This document shows, one piece after another, positions 18,529-28,441 of a stretch of 64,000 bases of DNA. A model generated the notes under the pieces. It was given only the letters and a program-made list of their open reading frames with translations. It searched no databases and was not told the DNA's origin. Position numbers and translations under genes: made by a program. This DNA is from Gemmatimonas groenlandica (GTDB lineage: Bacteria; Gemmatimonadota; Gemmatimonadetes; Gemmatimonadales; Gemmatimonadaceae): positions 4,960,001-5,024,000 of the forward strand of contig NZ_CP053085.1 in assembly GCF_013004105.1 (NCBI RefSeq). The letters are read 5' to 3'. Each line of letters begins with the position of its first letter. Within the stretch, counting starts at the first letter, position 1.

Positions 18529-18639
18529 CGCGAGGGCGATCGGCCCACGCAACGCGGTCCGCGGCACTCCTTTTTGAGCAACGTCCAGAGAGTGCAATCG
18601 TCATGCCGACGCGTGTCTTGCGCGTAGAGCCATCCGACG

Positions 18640-19116
18640 GACTGGCCGCTGGCTACGGCGCCTGCGCGCTGGCAACCCCTGGTCGCAACGCGGAAGCGGA
18701 TTCACTGCTCAGTCGCTCGCTGCAGCTGAACCCGGAGAACCCGTTCGTCAACATGTTTCGTGGATTGATCTTTCTCAGGCAGAGGCGCACGGCGGAGGCT
18801 CGCCCCTTCTTCGTGAGGAGTGGGAATTTCGGACGGGCCTTGGTCGCGATGATAGATGCACATGTCGGCCAACGTGAAGCCGCCGTGCCGGTCGCGTAAG
18901 CCCTCGAAGGAGCGCGCGACCCGTTACGTGCCCGCCGACTTCATCGGAGCGATCTATGCGGAGCTTGGCGACACGAATACCGCGCTCGAATGGGTCGCGA
19001 AGGCCATCGAGGAGCGATCAGCCAACATGCCTGCAACCGACCTCCCATACTTGAACGCGCTGGCCGGGAACGCGCGCTTTCAAGCGCTTACGCGTACGCG
19101 AAAGGTGTTGCGATGA
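18640..19116 (+). pseudogene. C-terminal tail of a TPR Ser/Thr kinase, frameshifted
   Basis: Two plus-strand pieces in different frames read as one TPR tail: RNAEADSLLSRSLQLNPENP and then, after a shift near 18880-18910, GAIYAELGDTNTALEWVAKAIEER and an ending NARFQALTRTRKVL. The last motif (R-F-Q-A-L near the stop) is the usual end of the TPR kinases here, e.g. RFQAVQRRV in the kinase at 46653-48944. The kinase domain is absent. It is head to head with the second QueG fragment. Confidence 0.65.
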
Positions 19117-19187
19117 CGAGTGAAGTCCACCGCGATCAAAGTGCAATGCGTAGGGTGGGGATGTTCAGTGCTCGCGCGACGCTCACG

Positions 19188-20207
19188 TCACCACCTGTTC
19201 ACCAGCAGCTCGGCCAAGCGGCCAATGGTGAGTTCCAGCTGCCCGAAATCGCCTCGGTTCGCATTGGTGTACACGCTGATGAACAGCGGTCCCCCGGGGT
19301 ACTCGATGACGCCGACGTCGCTCCCGGATGTCGGGGGAAAATCGCCGGTCTTGTGGGCGATCCGCACGTCGGAACGGTAGCGCAAGGTGGCCGGCAATCG
19401 GCTCGTGTAGAATTGTCCGAACAGGTGCCCCATCATGGATGCACTGCTGGCTTTGCTCGCGTACCGCGCCGTGTAGATACCCTCGAGCAGCGTCGTCATC
19501 TCGCGGGCGGTTGTGCGTCCGAGCCACCTCGTCGAATCGACGGCCGCTTCGAAGCGCTTGGCGGCGGCCACTGGCCCGCTCAACCCTGGCGCCCGAAAGA
19601 TTTCTGCATCACTCAGCGATGCACGCTCCGGCGCGATGGCCACCGCAACATTGCGATAGAACTGCGACAGCGTGAGAACTAACCGTGTTTCACGAAACCC
19701 CAGCTCACGCAACATTCCATTGATGCGATCGAAGCCCAGTTTGACGATCAACGCTTCCGTCGCCGTGTTATCGCTCGTGATGATCATCTGATCGACGAGA
19801 TCGCGATACGTGACCGTCATGCCGGGCGAGAAGCGCTTGAGCATCCCCGTTCCTCCCCGCCGATCTTCTTCGCGCAGGGTGATGCGCTCCTCGAGATTGA
19901 GTCGCCCGGCCTCCGCATCGCGATAGGCCAGCAGCATGATCGCAATCTTGATCGTGCTCATGGTGTTCATCGGAAGGTCGGCACGCACCTCCACCGTCCG
20001 CCCGGTCGCCGGATGCACCGCATACATGCTGCTGGTTGCCAGGAGCAGGTCGAGCATGCGCTGCACTTCGACAGTGGCGGCACTGTCAGCGCGGCGTGCC
20101 ACGGGCTGCGCCGGCAGGACCTTCGCGCCCAACAACGCGAATGCGGCGACGACGAATGAACCGAGGAAATGCCCGCGGGCGCGTGCGGCAGTCATATGAA
20201 GATTCAT
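19188..20207 (-). CDS. Class A beta-lactamase-like serine hydrolase
   Basis: 339 aa, exported (hydrophobic segment GSFVVAAFALLGAKVLPAQ). All three active-site boxes of the beta-lactamase/transpeptidase fold are present: S84-T-I-K87, S145-D-N147 and K286-T-G288. A class A omega loop with its Glu166 is not evident where expected, so hydrolysis of beta-lactams is not assured; a D,D-peptidase or esterase role is possible. The class A-like (beta-lactamase2) architecture is otherwise complete. Start is uncertain: ATG 20207 or ATG 20195, neither with a good RBS. Divergent from the kinase operon starting at 20425. Confidence 0.75.
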   Translation of the reverse strand: MNLHMTAARARGHFLGSFVVAAFALLGAKVLPAQPVARRADSAATVEVQRMLDLLLATSSMYAVHPATGRTVEVRADLPMNTMSTIKIAIMLLAYRDAEAGRLNLEERITLREEDRRGGTGMLKRFSPGMTVTYRDLVDQMIITSDNTATEALIVKLGFDRINGMLRELGFRETRLVLTLSQFYRNVAVAIAPERASLSDAEIFRAPGLSGPVAAAKRFEAAVDSTRWLGRTTAREMTTLLEGIYTARYASKASSASMMGHLFGQFYTSRLPATLRYRSDVRIAHKTGDFPPTSGSDVGVIEYPGGPLFISVYTNANRGDFGQLELTIGRLAELLVNRW

Positions 20208-20424
20208 AAATGTGGAAAGTGCGCACTGGCCCGTGCCATGCAGCCTACGGACAAGGCGGTGAATGTACGCTACGCCCTCGGTGGTCGCTTGGTGACGCGT
20301 CGTAGCGTGAAGAAGCACCACGTCCCATATTGGCTACGCCGGAATCAATGCGCCGGCCGCCCGGCGCTCGCTGGCTTCCAGTCGGAACCCGCACACTCGC
20401 CATGCGGACTTTCACCGACACCAT

Positions 20425-22836
20425 GTGACAGACGCCCTACGCGAGCGCCTCCAGCAGGCGCTCGGCACCAGCCATACGATCGATCGTGAGCTGGGCGGCG
20501 GCGGCATGAGCCGTGTCTTTGTGGCCACCGAACACGCCTTTGGCCGCTCCGTCGTGGTGAAGGTGTTGCCGAGTGACGCTGCGGCTCAGGTCTCGCTCGA
20601 GCGCTTCACGCGCGAGATTCAGGTCGCCGCGCGCCTGCAGCATCCGCACATCGTGCCGCTCTTGTCCGCGGGCGACGCGGATGGGGTGCCGTACTTCACC
20701 ATGCCCTTCGTGGAAGGCGAATCGCTGCGGGCGCGTCTCGATCAGCGCGGCGAGCTGCCGGTGAACGAAGCAGTGCGACTCCTGCGCGAGGTGGCGTCAG
20801 CGCTTGGCTACGCCCACGACCGCGGCATCGTGCATCGCGATATCAAGCCCGACAACGTGCTTGTGTCGGCGGGCAGCGCCATGGTCACAGACTTCGGCGT
20901 AGCGAAGGCGCTCAGCGCCTCCAGCGACACCGGCGCGGGCATGGTCACGTCGCTCGGCGTCGCCCTCGGCACGCCGGCGTACATGGCACCAGAGCAGGCG
21001 AGTGCTGATCCCAATGTAGACCATCGCGCCGACCTATATGCCTTCGGCGCCATGGCGTACGAACTGTTGTCGGGACAACCGCCGTTCACCGGTCGGTCGG
21101 CCCAAGGGCTGCTGGCTGCGCATGTCACGGAGGCGCCCGAATCACTTGGGCGGCGAAGGGCGGCGCTTCCGCCGGCGCTCGTGGCGCTGGTGATGCGCTG
21201 CCTCGAGAAGCGACCCGCTGACCGGCCGCAATCGGCGTTGGAGATTGTGCGGGCGCTGGACGACATCGCGTCGCCGAGTGGCGGAATCGCGCCGACGATG
21301 GCACATGGTCCCGCGCCGAGCGCGACGGCGACGGCGGCTCCGGTGGTCGCGCGCCGTCGGCTCCTGCCGGCGATCGTCGCCCTCACCGTACTCGTGCTCG
21401 CCGCGGCGGTCTGGCAGTTCCGTGGCGCGGGTGCGGCGGCCGTAGGTACGTCTACGAAAGGCGACGCCGCTCTTGCGAAGTCCGTGGCGGTGCTCACGCT
21501 CGTCAACGCTGCCGGCGACACCGCGAACGCGTACTTCGCGCAGGGGATGACGGACGAGGTGACAGTCGCACTCGCCCGCGTGCCGGGGCTGCGGGTGGCG
21601 TCGCGCAACTCGGCACTGTCGATCGATGTCACGAAGCCAGTCGATGTGCGCGATGTCGCCGAGCGACTCAACGTCGGGACCGTGCTCGAAGGGCAGATGC
21701 GTCGCAGCGGCACGCAGTTCCGTGTCACAATGCAGCTCACGAATGCGGCTGACGGTCTGTCGCTCTGGAGCGGCACATTTGACGGCGACATGAAGGACAT
21801 GTTTGCCGTGCAGGAGCGCATCGCGCGCGCGATCGCCGAGGCACTGCGTGTGCAATTGACGGGGGATTTTCGCGTCGCCGGTGGCACGGCCAATGTGGAC
21901 GCACACGATCTGGTGCTCCGCGCGCAGTTTCTTTCCGACGAATACACGCAAGCATCGCTCCGCGAAGCGATCGCGCTGTTTGAACGCGCCACGCAGCTGG
22001 ACGAACAGTACGTCGATGCGTGGGCCGGGCTGGCGCAGGCGTGGTTCTACATGGGCGACGACTACATGCCCGCAAAGGATGCCGTGGTTCCCGGTCGTGT
22101 CGCGCTCGCGCGGGCACTGGCACTCGATTCGCTCAATCCTTCTGTGTTGGTCAGTCTTGGCACGGATCAGTACTACTACCGGCGGCAACGCCCGCAAGGC
22201 ATCGCCACCCTTAGGCGTGCACTCGCGATCGACTCTCTCAATGAGAGCGCGATGATCTTTCTCGCACTTATGCTGCGGGAGTCAAAGCAGGGAAAGGAAG
22301 CGGCCGAACTGACGCTGCGGCTTGATCGGCGCAATCCATCGTCGAGACTTCGTTTTCGCTACATGACGCTGAATCGCGCGCTGGTGGAGGCCGGGTACGT
22401 TCACGCCGCGGAGGAGGTGTGCCGCCGTGCGCGCGACGTGGACCAGCAGCGCTACGGTCCGTGTAGCCACTGGTTGCTGCGATATCAGAACAAGCTCGCT
22501 GAGGCGTTGGTCGCCTGTCGTGCCTTTACGCCACCACCGTCCATCTGCGGTGCGCAGATCCTCGGCAAGCTCGGGCGGCAAGTCGAGGCCAGTGCTGAAG
22601 CGCTGCTGCTCGAGGCCCGATTGCTTCAGCGCGCAGCGAAAACCGGGTACACCGACCCGTGGCAGTTGGCGTTGACATGGGCCAATGTGGGCGACCGCGA
22701 GCGCGCGATGCGCTGGTTGTTGGTAACGGAGCACGACGTAAACGGCGCACTACGTCCTGAGATCATGTCCGAATTCGCGTTTATGAACGGCTATCCGCCG
22801 TTCGAGGCGCTGCGTCGGCGTGTGGGTGCGCTATGA
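20425..22836 (+). CDS. Ser/Thr protein kinase, FlgO-like plus TPR C-terminus (array kinase 1)
   Basis: 803 aa, GTG start. Kinase domain about 15-285: LGGGGMSRVF, Lys46, VHRDIKPDN with Asp139, DFG 156-158, MAPE 187-190. A transmembrane helix lies at about 312-330. Outside it there is a TolB/FlgO-like domain (VAVLTLVN, about 350-470; GTVLEGQMRRSG) and TPR-like helices with ADxL/ALxxD periodicity to the end. First gene of a five-kinase run; the next gene overlaps it by ATGA. Kinase type 'GGGGMSRVF' with TPR, like array kinase 3. Substrate unknown. Confidence 0.9.
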   Translation: MTDALRERLQQALGTSHTIDRELGGGGMSRVFVATEHAFGRSVVVKVLPSDAAAQVSLERFTREIQVAARLQHPHIVPLLSAGDADGVPYFTMPFVEGESLRARLDQRGELPVNEAVRLLREVASALGYAHDRGIVHRDIKPDNVLVSAGSAMVTDFGVAKALSASSDTGAGMVTSLGVALGTPAYMAPEQASADPNVDHRADLYAFGAMAYELLSGQPPFTGRSAQGLLAAHVTEAPESLGRRRAALPPALVALVMRCLEKRPADRPQSALEIVRALDDIASPSGGIAPTMAHGPAPSATATAAPVVARRRLLPAIVALTVLVLAAAVWQFRGAGAAAVGTSTKGDAALAKSVAVLTLVNAAGDTANAYFAQGMTDEVTVALARVPGLRVASRNSALSIDVTKPVDVRDVAERLNVGTVLEGQMRRSGTQFRVTMQLTNAADGLSLWSGTFDGDMKDMFAVQERIARAIAEALRVQLTGDFRVAGGTANVDAHDLVLRAQFLSDEYTQASLREAIALFERATQLDEQYVDAWAGLAQAWFYMGDDYMPAKDAVVPGRVALARALALDSLNPSVLVSLGTDQYYYRRQRPQGIATLRRALAIDSLNESAMIFLALMLRESKQGKEAAELTLRLDRRNPSSRLRFRYMTLNRALVEAGYVHAAEEVCRRARDVDQQRYGPCSHWLLRYQNKLAEALVACRAFTPPPSICGAQILGKLGRQVEASAEALLLEARLLQRAAKTGYTDPWQLALTWANVGDRERAMRWLLVTEHDVNGALRPEIMSEFAFMNGYPPFEALRRRVGAL

Positions 22837-25499
22837 GCGATGTGCTGAACCGTCTCACCACCGCCCTTGCCGACCGCTACCGCGTCGACCGCGAACTCGG
22901 CGCTGGCGGCATGGCCACCGTGTACCTCGCGCACGACCTCAAGCACGAGCGCGACGTGGCGATAAAGGTGCTGCATCCCGACCTGGGAGCGGCCTTGGGC
23001 GCCGAGCGGTTCCTGAGTGAGATCAAGACGACCGCCAAACTACAGCATCCGCACATTCTACCGCTGCTGGACTCCGGCGCGGCCGACGGCCTGCTGTACT
23101 ACGTCATGCCGTACGTGCGTGGCGAAACGCTGCGCGCGCGCCTCGATCGAGAACGTCAACTGCCGCTCGATGACGCCCTGCTCATCGCGCGCGAAGTCGC
23201 CGATGCGCTCGGTGCCGCGCATGAGCTGGGCATTGTGCATCGCGACATCAAGCCGGAGAACATCCTGCTGCAGGGCGGGCACGCGCTGGTCGCCGATTTC
23301 GGTATCGCCCTCGCCGTCCAAAGCGCCGGCGGCGCCCGCATGACGCAAACGGGGCTCTCCCTCGGTACGCCGCAGTACATGAGCCCCGAGCAGGCCATGG
23401 GGGAGCGCGCCATTGATGCGCGCACCGACATCTATGCGTTGGGGGCCGTGACGTACGAAATGCTGACAGGCGACGCGCCGTTCACCGGGAGCAGCCTGCA
23501 GGCCATTGTCGCGAAGGTGCTCACCGAACGCCCCACCTCCATGCTGACGGTGCGCGATACCATCGCGCCCCATGTCGAACGTGCCGTCATGGATGCGCTG
23601 GCAAAGCTTCCGGCCGATCGTCCGCCTAGCGCGCGAGCGTTCGCGGACCGGCTGCGCACGGCCAGCGCCGACCCAACAGAAAGCGACACAACAACGAATC
23701 GCAGCGAGCAGACCGCCCACCCTCGCGATCGTCGCTTTGGCTTCGGAGCGCTCGCTGTCGCCGCCGGCGTCACGGCGCTCCTCACGCTCGCACCGTGGCC
23801 GTGGACGCGCCCCTCGACTGTGCCTCCTGTATCCCCGCTCGCCGCGCGCTTCACCATTCTCGGCCCGCCGGCGACCGCCGTGGTCGGTCAGCAGGATGCT
23901 GTGACACCCGATGGACGGGTTGTCGTGTTCGCCGCGAGAGGTGCCGATAGCGTGCGGCGTCTCTATGCACGAGAGCTTACGGATATCACGCCGCGACTTA
24001 TTGAAGGCACCGAGCGAGCGCGGGATATGGCCATATCGCCGTCGGGAGAGTGGCTGGCGTTCTTGAGGGATAATGAACTCTACAAGACCCGACTAGCTGG
24101 TGGTTCGCCTGTCCTGCTGTCCCGGTTCGCCACCTCGCAAGGTTCTGGTCTGGCATGGGCCGACAGTCTGCGCATCGTCCTGTCTTTCGACGGACGAATC
24201 GCGGTCGTGTCAGCGAATGGGGGAACGCCGGAACTGGTCGCCGTGCCCGACACGGTTGCCAAGTGGAGTCTCATTCTTCCGCACGTTCTCGAAGACGGCA
24301 AGACGATGCTCGCGGTGCATTGGAACGGCACGGCCGCCATTTCATCGATTGTCTCGATGGACCTCACGAACGGTCAGACTACCGATCTCGGAGTCGCGGG
24401 TACGATGCCGCTCGGCGTCGTAGACCAGCATCTCGTCTACTGCGCACCGGATGGGTCCCTCGCCGTTGCACCGTACGCGCCAACCGGAGCGAGTGCAAGC
24501 ACGCGACCGGTGCAACTGCTCGCCGATGTGCGTGTCTCGTCGAATCGCTGCACGGTGGCAATCTCGCGCACCGGTGTCATGGTGTCTCGCACGCGTACGG
24601 TCAGTAGCAATTTGATGCTCGGCGATGAAAGGGACGCCAAGGAGGTCTTGCGCGCAGACAAGAGTGCAATTGCCGCTGCTCGCTTTTCACCTGACCTCGG
24701 CCTGATCGCGTACCACGTCACCACAACGGACGGGTCCACCAGCATCCAGATCTACGACCGCTCCCTCAACACCTCACGACGGCTCAATACACCGGAGGGA
24801 GACGTCGTATTTCTCGGGTGGACACCCGACGGCAAGCGCGTGTTGTTCCGCCACTTGAGCGCGTCGACGCCCAATGGTGAAGTGTGGTGGCAATCGGTGG
24901 ACGGCGGACCCGCCGAGACGCTGCTCACGGTGGCTGGCCAGAGAATCGTGGACGCGGCACTGACACCGGATGGCCGCCACTTGGTGTATCAGATGCGAAG
25001 TGCAGCGACGTCTCAGCTTTTGGTGCGGGAGTTTAAGAGCCGGGCATCTCCTCGCCCATTGGCGCACAGCGCGGCGCGCGACGAAGCGCCCTCTATCTCA
25101 CCAAACGGTCAGTGGGTGGCGTTCGTCAGCGATGAATCTGGTGCTCGTGAGGTGTATGTCGTGCCGCTTGCCGGCGGCAGTCGCTCCCGCATCTCCCTGA
25201 CTGGGGGTATCGAGCCCCTCTGGTCGCGCGATGGTCGCGTGCTCTACTATCGAAGCGGTAACGTATTGATCGCCGCGAGATTCGCGAATGACGCGGCGCT
25301 GGCGCTCTCGTCACGGGACACTGTCATGCGACGGAGCATCGTGAGTTATGGGAGCCGCGCCAACTACGACGTCGCGCCCGACGGTCGCATTCTGTTTGTC
25401 GAAAGCCGCAATCTGTATGAGGGGGAGCTTGTGGTGGAACTCGATTGGTTTGCCAGACTTCGAGGGCTCGTCGCTGGTGATGAGGGGAAGCGCGAGTGA
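22833..25499 (+). CDS. Ser/Thr protein kinase with PD40 propeller (array kinase 2)
   Basis: 888 aa. Kinase about 15-275: LGAGGMATVY, Lys45, VHRDIKPEN (Asp138), DFG 155-157, SPE 184-186. Transmembrane helix about 303-323. The C-terminal ~560 residues form a TolB-like propeller outside the membrane, with blades such as VTPDGRVVVFAARG, ISPSGEWLAFLRDNELYK, ISPNGQWVAFVSDES and the closing VAPDGRILFVESR. The catalytic half is nearly identical to array kinases 4, 5 and 6 but the propeller is different. Start overlaps kinase 1 (ATGA) and its stop overlaps kinase 3 (GTGA). Confidence 0.92.
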   Translation: MSDVLNRLTTALADRYRVDRELGAGGMATVYLAHDLKHERDVAIKVLHPDLGAALGAERFLSEIKTTAKLQHPHILPLLDSGAADGLLYYVMPYVRGETLRARLDRERQLPLDDALLIAREVADALGAAHELGIVHRDIKPENILLQGGHALVADFGIALAVQSAGGARMTQTGLSLGTPQYMSPEQAMGERAIDARTDIYALGAVTYEMLTGDAPFTGSSLQAIVAKVLTERPTSMLTVRDTIAPHVERAVMDALAKLPADRPPSARAFADRLRTASADPTESDTTTNRSEQTAHPRDRRFGFGALAVAAGVTALLTLAPWPWTRPSTVPPVSPLAARFTILGPPATAVVGQQDAVTPDGRVVVFAARGADSVRRLYARELTDITPRLIEGTERARDMAISPSGEWLAFLRDNELYKTRLAGGSPVLLSRFATSQGSGLAWADSLRIVLSFDGRIAVVSANGGTPELVAVPDTVAKWSLILPHVLEDGKTMLAVHWNGTAAISSIVSMDLTNGQTTDLGVAGTMPLGVVDQHLVYCAPDGSLAVAPYAPTGASASTRPVQLLADVRVSSNRCTVAISRTGVMVSRTRTVSSNLMLGDERDAKEVLRADKSAIAAARFSPDLGLIAYHVTTTDGSTSIQIYDRSLNTSRRLNTPEGDVVFLGWTPDGKRVLFRHLSASTPNGEVWWQSVDGGPAETLLTVAGQRIVDAALTPDGRHLVYQMRSAATSQLLVREFKSRASPRPLAHSAARDEAPSISPNGQWVAFVSDESGAREVYVVPLAGGSRSRISLTGGIEPLWSRDGRVLYYRSGNVLIAARFANDAALALSSRDTVMRRSIVSYGSRANYDVAPDGRILFVESRNLYEGELVVELDWFARLRGLVAGDEGKRE

Positions 25500-28438
25500 G
25501 CCGATCCAACGAGCTGGGTGAGCATACGGGCCCGAGCTTCAACACGGCCCTGCAGTCTGCCGTCGGCACCAGCTACCGCCTCATCCGCGATCTTGGCGGC
25601 GGTGGAATGAGTCGAGTATTCCTGGCAGAAGAGGTCGCCCTCGGCCGCAAGGTCGTCATCAAGGTGCTCCCGCCGGACATGGCGGCGGCGGTGAGTGCCG
25701 AACGGTTCCGCCGTGAGATCCGATTGGCGGCACAGTTGCAGCACCCGACCATCGTGCCGGTGCTCACGGCCGATGCATCGAACGAACTGCTTTGGTACTC
25801 CATGCCCTTCGTGGAGGGCGATACGCTGCGGGTGCGGCTTGCACGCGACGGCGCGCTGCCGGTGGCTGATGCAGTGCGCATCTGGCGTGACGTGCTGGAG
25901 GCGCTTGAGGCGGCGCACGCACATTCAGTTGTGCACCGCGATGTGAAGCCGGAGAATATTCTGCTCAATGGCCGTCGCGCGCTGGTAATGGACTTCGGTG
26001 TGGCGAAAGCGGTGACGGCGTCGACGCGTGAGTCGGAACGCGGTGCCACCATGACATCGGCAGGGCTGGCCATTGGTACACCGGCGTACATGGCGCCAGA
26101 GCAAGCAGCGGCCGAAGACAGCGTGGATGGCCGTGCCGATCTGTATGCCGCAGGGCTCGTGTGCTATGAGATGCTCGCCGGGCGTGGACCATTCGACGCC
26201 ACGTCATCGTCGGCGATGATTGCGGCGCATATTGCCACCCCTGCTCCCGAGTTGCGTACGTGGCGTCCCGATGTTCCCGCCGAGCTGGCGTGCTTGGTCA
26301 TGCACTGTCTCGCCAAGGCGCCGGCCGACAGACCGGCGACCGCGACGGCGTTGTTGCGCGCACTCGATGGCTTGGAGCTGACGCAGTCGGGTAACGTGAT
26401 GCCGCCGGCGGTTGGTGATACGAAGCGTTCGTCACTGCGCGCGATGCTGATGGCCGGTTCCGCGCTGCTCGTCTTTGCTACGGGCGTGGTCGCACTGATG
26501 AATCGGCGAGGACCGACGACGCCGAGCATTTCCACCTCCAAGGAGCTCGCCAATAGCGAGCGACTGGCAGTGTATTTCGTACCCGTAGTACACGACCCGG
26601 CCGACAGCGTGGTGGCAGGAAATCTGTCGGCAGCGCAGCTCACTGAACTGGCTACCGATGCTCGGCTGTGGACATTCGGCGACGAGCGCATTGCGTCGCT
26701 GGCGCGGGATATCGGATTTCGTGAATCGCCGCCACTGCGCGATTCGGTCATCGCGCTCGCACGTGATCTGGGTGCCCATCTGTATCTGCTGCGGTCGGTG
26801 GCTCGTGTTGGCGATGGGTATGTGCTGTCTACCGAAGCACGAACCACGCAGGGAGACAGCACCATTGCGCGCTTTGAGCAGAGCGCCGCGGGAGCAACCG
26901 AACTGTCGACCGCCACAGCTGCTGTTGCACAGCGCACCAAAGCGTTCATCACGGCCGCTATTGGTCGCGTAGAAGCACCACAACCCACGGGGCGCGTCCT
27001 GGGCACGAACGCAGAGGCGGCGCGACTGTGGTTGGAGGCGACCGATGACTTTCGCACGCGACGATATTTCGAGGCGATAAATCGGTTACGAACAGCCGTG
27101 CGTACTGACAGTCAGTTTGCCTTCGGCTGGGGCTGGCGTGGAGCGATGGCGTTCAACATTGATCAGAACGCAGAGCTTGATGTCTACTTGGACGAATCGC
27201 TGCGTAGCTTCGACGAAGCGAGTCGACTTCAATCGCGAATTCCGTCTGCCGAGGGGCGCGCAAGCGCCGTTGGCGTGGGGGCAATGCATGCGGGCGATTA
27301 CGCGACGGCGACAAAGGCTCTGACGCAAGCACTGTCGCTGGCCAGCCCCATACGCGTGCACGTTGTACGCAATAGCCTTGCCCGTGCGTATGAGCTTCAG
27401 GGGGAACTGGCACTCTCAGACCGATTGTTCCGCGAGAATCTGGCCGACGAACTGCGGGCACGTTCGGTGTCCGGCTATTCGGTCATTGCGCCGCTGGAGC
27501 AAGGACAACTTGCATTAGCGCGGAGCAATCTCGCTCGCATAGAAAGCGTACTGGGGAAATCGCACCCCGTTTCAACCCGGGTTCGAATGGCTCTGTATAT
27601 CGGAATCCGCCGCCCTGATTCCGTGCTGTTGGTTTCAGAGCAGATGCTCGCTAGTGCGGCAAACGACAACGATCGACTGACTGCCGCACGGTACAGGCGT
27701 TCTGCCTTCGCGATTTCCGGTAAGCTGGATAGTACCTTTGGCGTAGAGCAAATGCGCCGCACGATTACGCGCGCCACAGGCGCTCCAGCTGGCGTCGTGG
27801 GCAGCGCTGCCGATGAGGCGATTCTGCGAGTGGAGCTACTGGGTGATACAGTCACCGCGCGCGCATTGCTCGATGACGCGCTGGCGGAAGCTCGCTGGGA
27901 AAACTTGCCAGTGCTGAACCGGAACTATCCGAGCCTCATCGCCGCCCGTCTGTCGCTCGGGCAAGTGGCCGAGGCGAAACGGTTGGCAACAGACTGGAAT
28001 ACCGCTATTCCCGATCGCTATCGAAAGCGGTTTGGTCCGCAGGTCGCCACGGCCCGGGGCGAAATTGCCATCGCCGAGCGACGCGGAGCCGATGCTATTC
28101 GTGAGTTCACCGCGGGCGCAGATCCCTATTGCCGCGCCTGCACCACGGGAGATCTGGCTCGCGCCTATGATCTCGCGGGTCGCGCCGACTCGGCAGTCAT
28201 GTACTACGAGCGCTACGTCATGTCGACGTCGCAACGCGCGAGTCGACATCACATGCGTCATCTGGCGCGCGCGTACCGGCGTCTTGGTGAACTGTACGAA
28301 GCCCGTGGAGACAGCAAGCGTGCGGTTCAGCGCTACGGGGACTTTGTAGAGCTGTGGAAGCACGCTGATCGGGCCTTACAGCCGGTCGTGCAGAATGCAC
28401 GTGACCGAATTGCGAAACTATCAGAGAAGCGCGGTTAA
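25496..28438 (+). CDS. Ser/Thr protein kinase with long TPR C-terminus (array kinase 3)
   Basis: 980 aa, GTG start overlapping the previous stop (GTGA). Kinase about 25-290: LGGGGMSRVF, Lys56, VHRDVKPEN (Asp149), DFG 166-168, MAPE 199-202. One transmembrane helix about 315-335. A FlgO-like segment follows (about 350-480) and then TPR-like repeats to about 970, ending RFGDFVELWKHADRALQPV-like. It closely resembles kinase 1 in the catalytic half but not in its tail. A 3-bp gap separates it from kinase 4. Confidence 0.9.
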   Translation: MSRSNELGEHTGPSFNTALQSAVGTSYRLIRDLGGGGMSRVFLAEEVALGRKVVIKVLPPDMAAAVSAERFRREIRLAAQLQHPTIVPVLTADASNELLWYSMPFVEGDTLRVRLARDGALPVADAVRIWRDVLEALEAAHAHSVVHRDVKPENILLNGRRALVMDFGVAKAVTASTRESERGATMTSAGLAIGTPAYMAPEQAAAEDSVDGRADLYAAGLVCYEMLAGRGPFDATSSSAMIAAHIATPAPELRTWRPDVPAELACLVMHCLAKAPADRPATATALLRALDGLELTQSGNVMPPAVGDTKRSSLRAMLMAGSALLVFATGVVALMNRRGPTTPSISTSKELANSERLAVYFVPVVHDPADSVVAGNLSAAQLTELATDARLWTFGDERIASLARDIGFRESPPLRDSVIALARDLGAHLYLLRSVARVGDGYVLSTEARTTQGDSTIARFEQSAAGATELSTATAAVAQRTKAFITAAIGRVEAPQPTGRVLGTNAEAARLWLEATDDFRTRRYFEAINRLRTAVRTDSQFAFGWGWRGAMAFNIDQNAELDVYLDESLRSFDEASRLQSRIPSAEGRASAVGVGAMHAGDYATATKALTQALSLASPIRVHVVRNSLARAYELQGELALSDRLFRENLADELRARSVSGYSVIAPLEQGQLALARSNLARIESVLGKSHPVSTRVRMALYIGIRRPDSVLLVSEQMLASAANDNDRLTAARYRRSAFAISGKLDSTFGVEQMRRTITRATGAPAGVVGSAADEAILRVELLGDTVTARALLDDALAEARWENLPVLNRNYPSLIAARLSLGQVAEAKRLATDWNTAIPDRYRKRFGPQVATARGEIAIAERRGADAIREFTAGADPYCRACTTGDLARAYDLAGRADSAVMYYERYVMSTSQRASRHHMRHLARAYRRLGELYEARGDSKRAVQRYGDFVELWKHADRALQPVVQNARDRIAKLSEKRG

Positions 28439-28441
28439 CGA

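Noticed and set aside
20808-22197. Long minus-strand frames of 350-394 codons
   Set aside because: They lie antisense to array kinase 1, are Arg/Ser/Thr-rich low-complexity shadows of GC-rich coding DNA, and match no domain.
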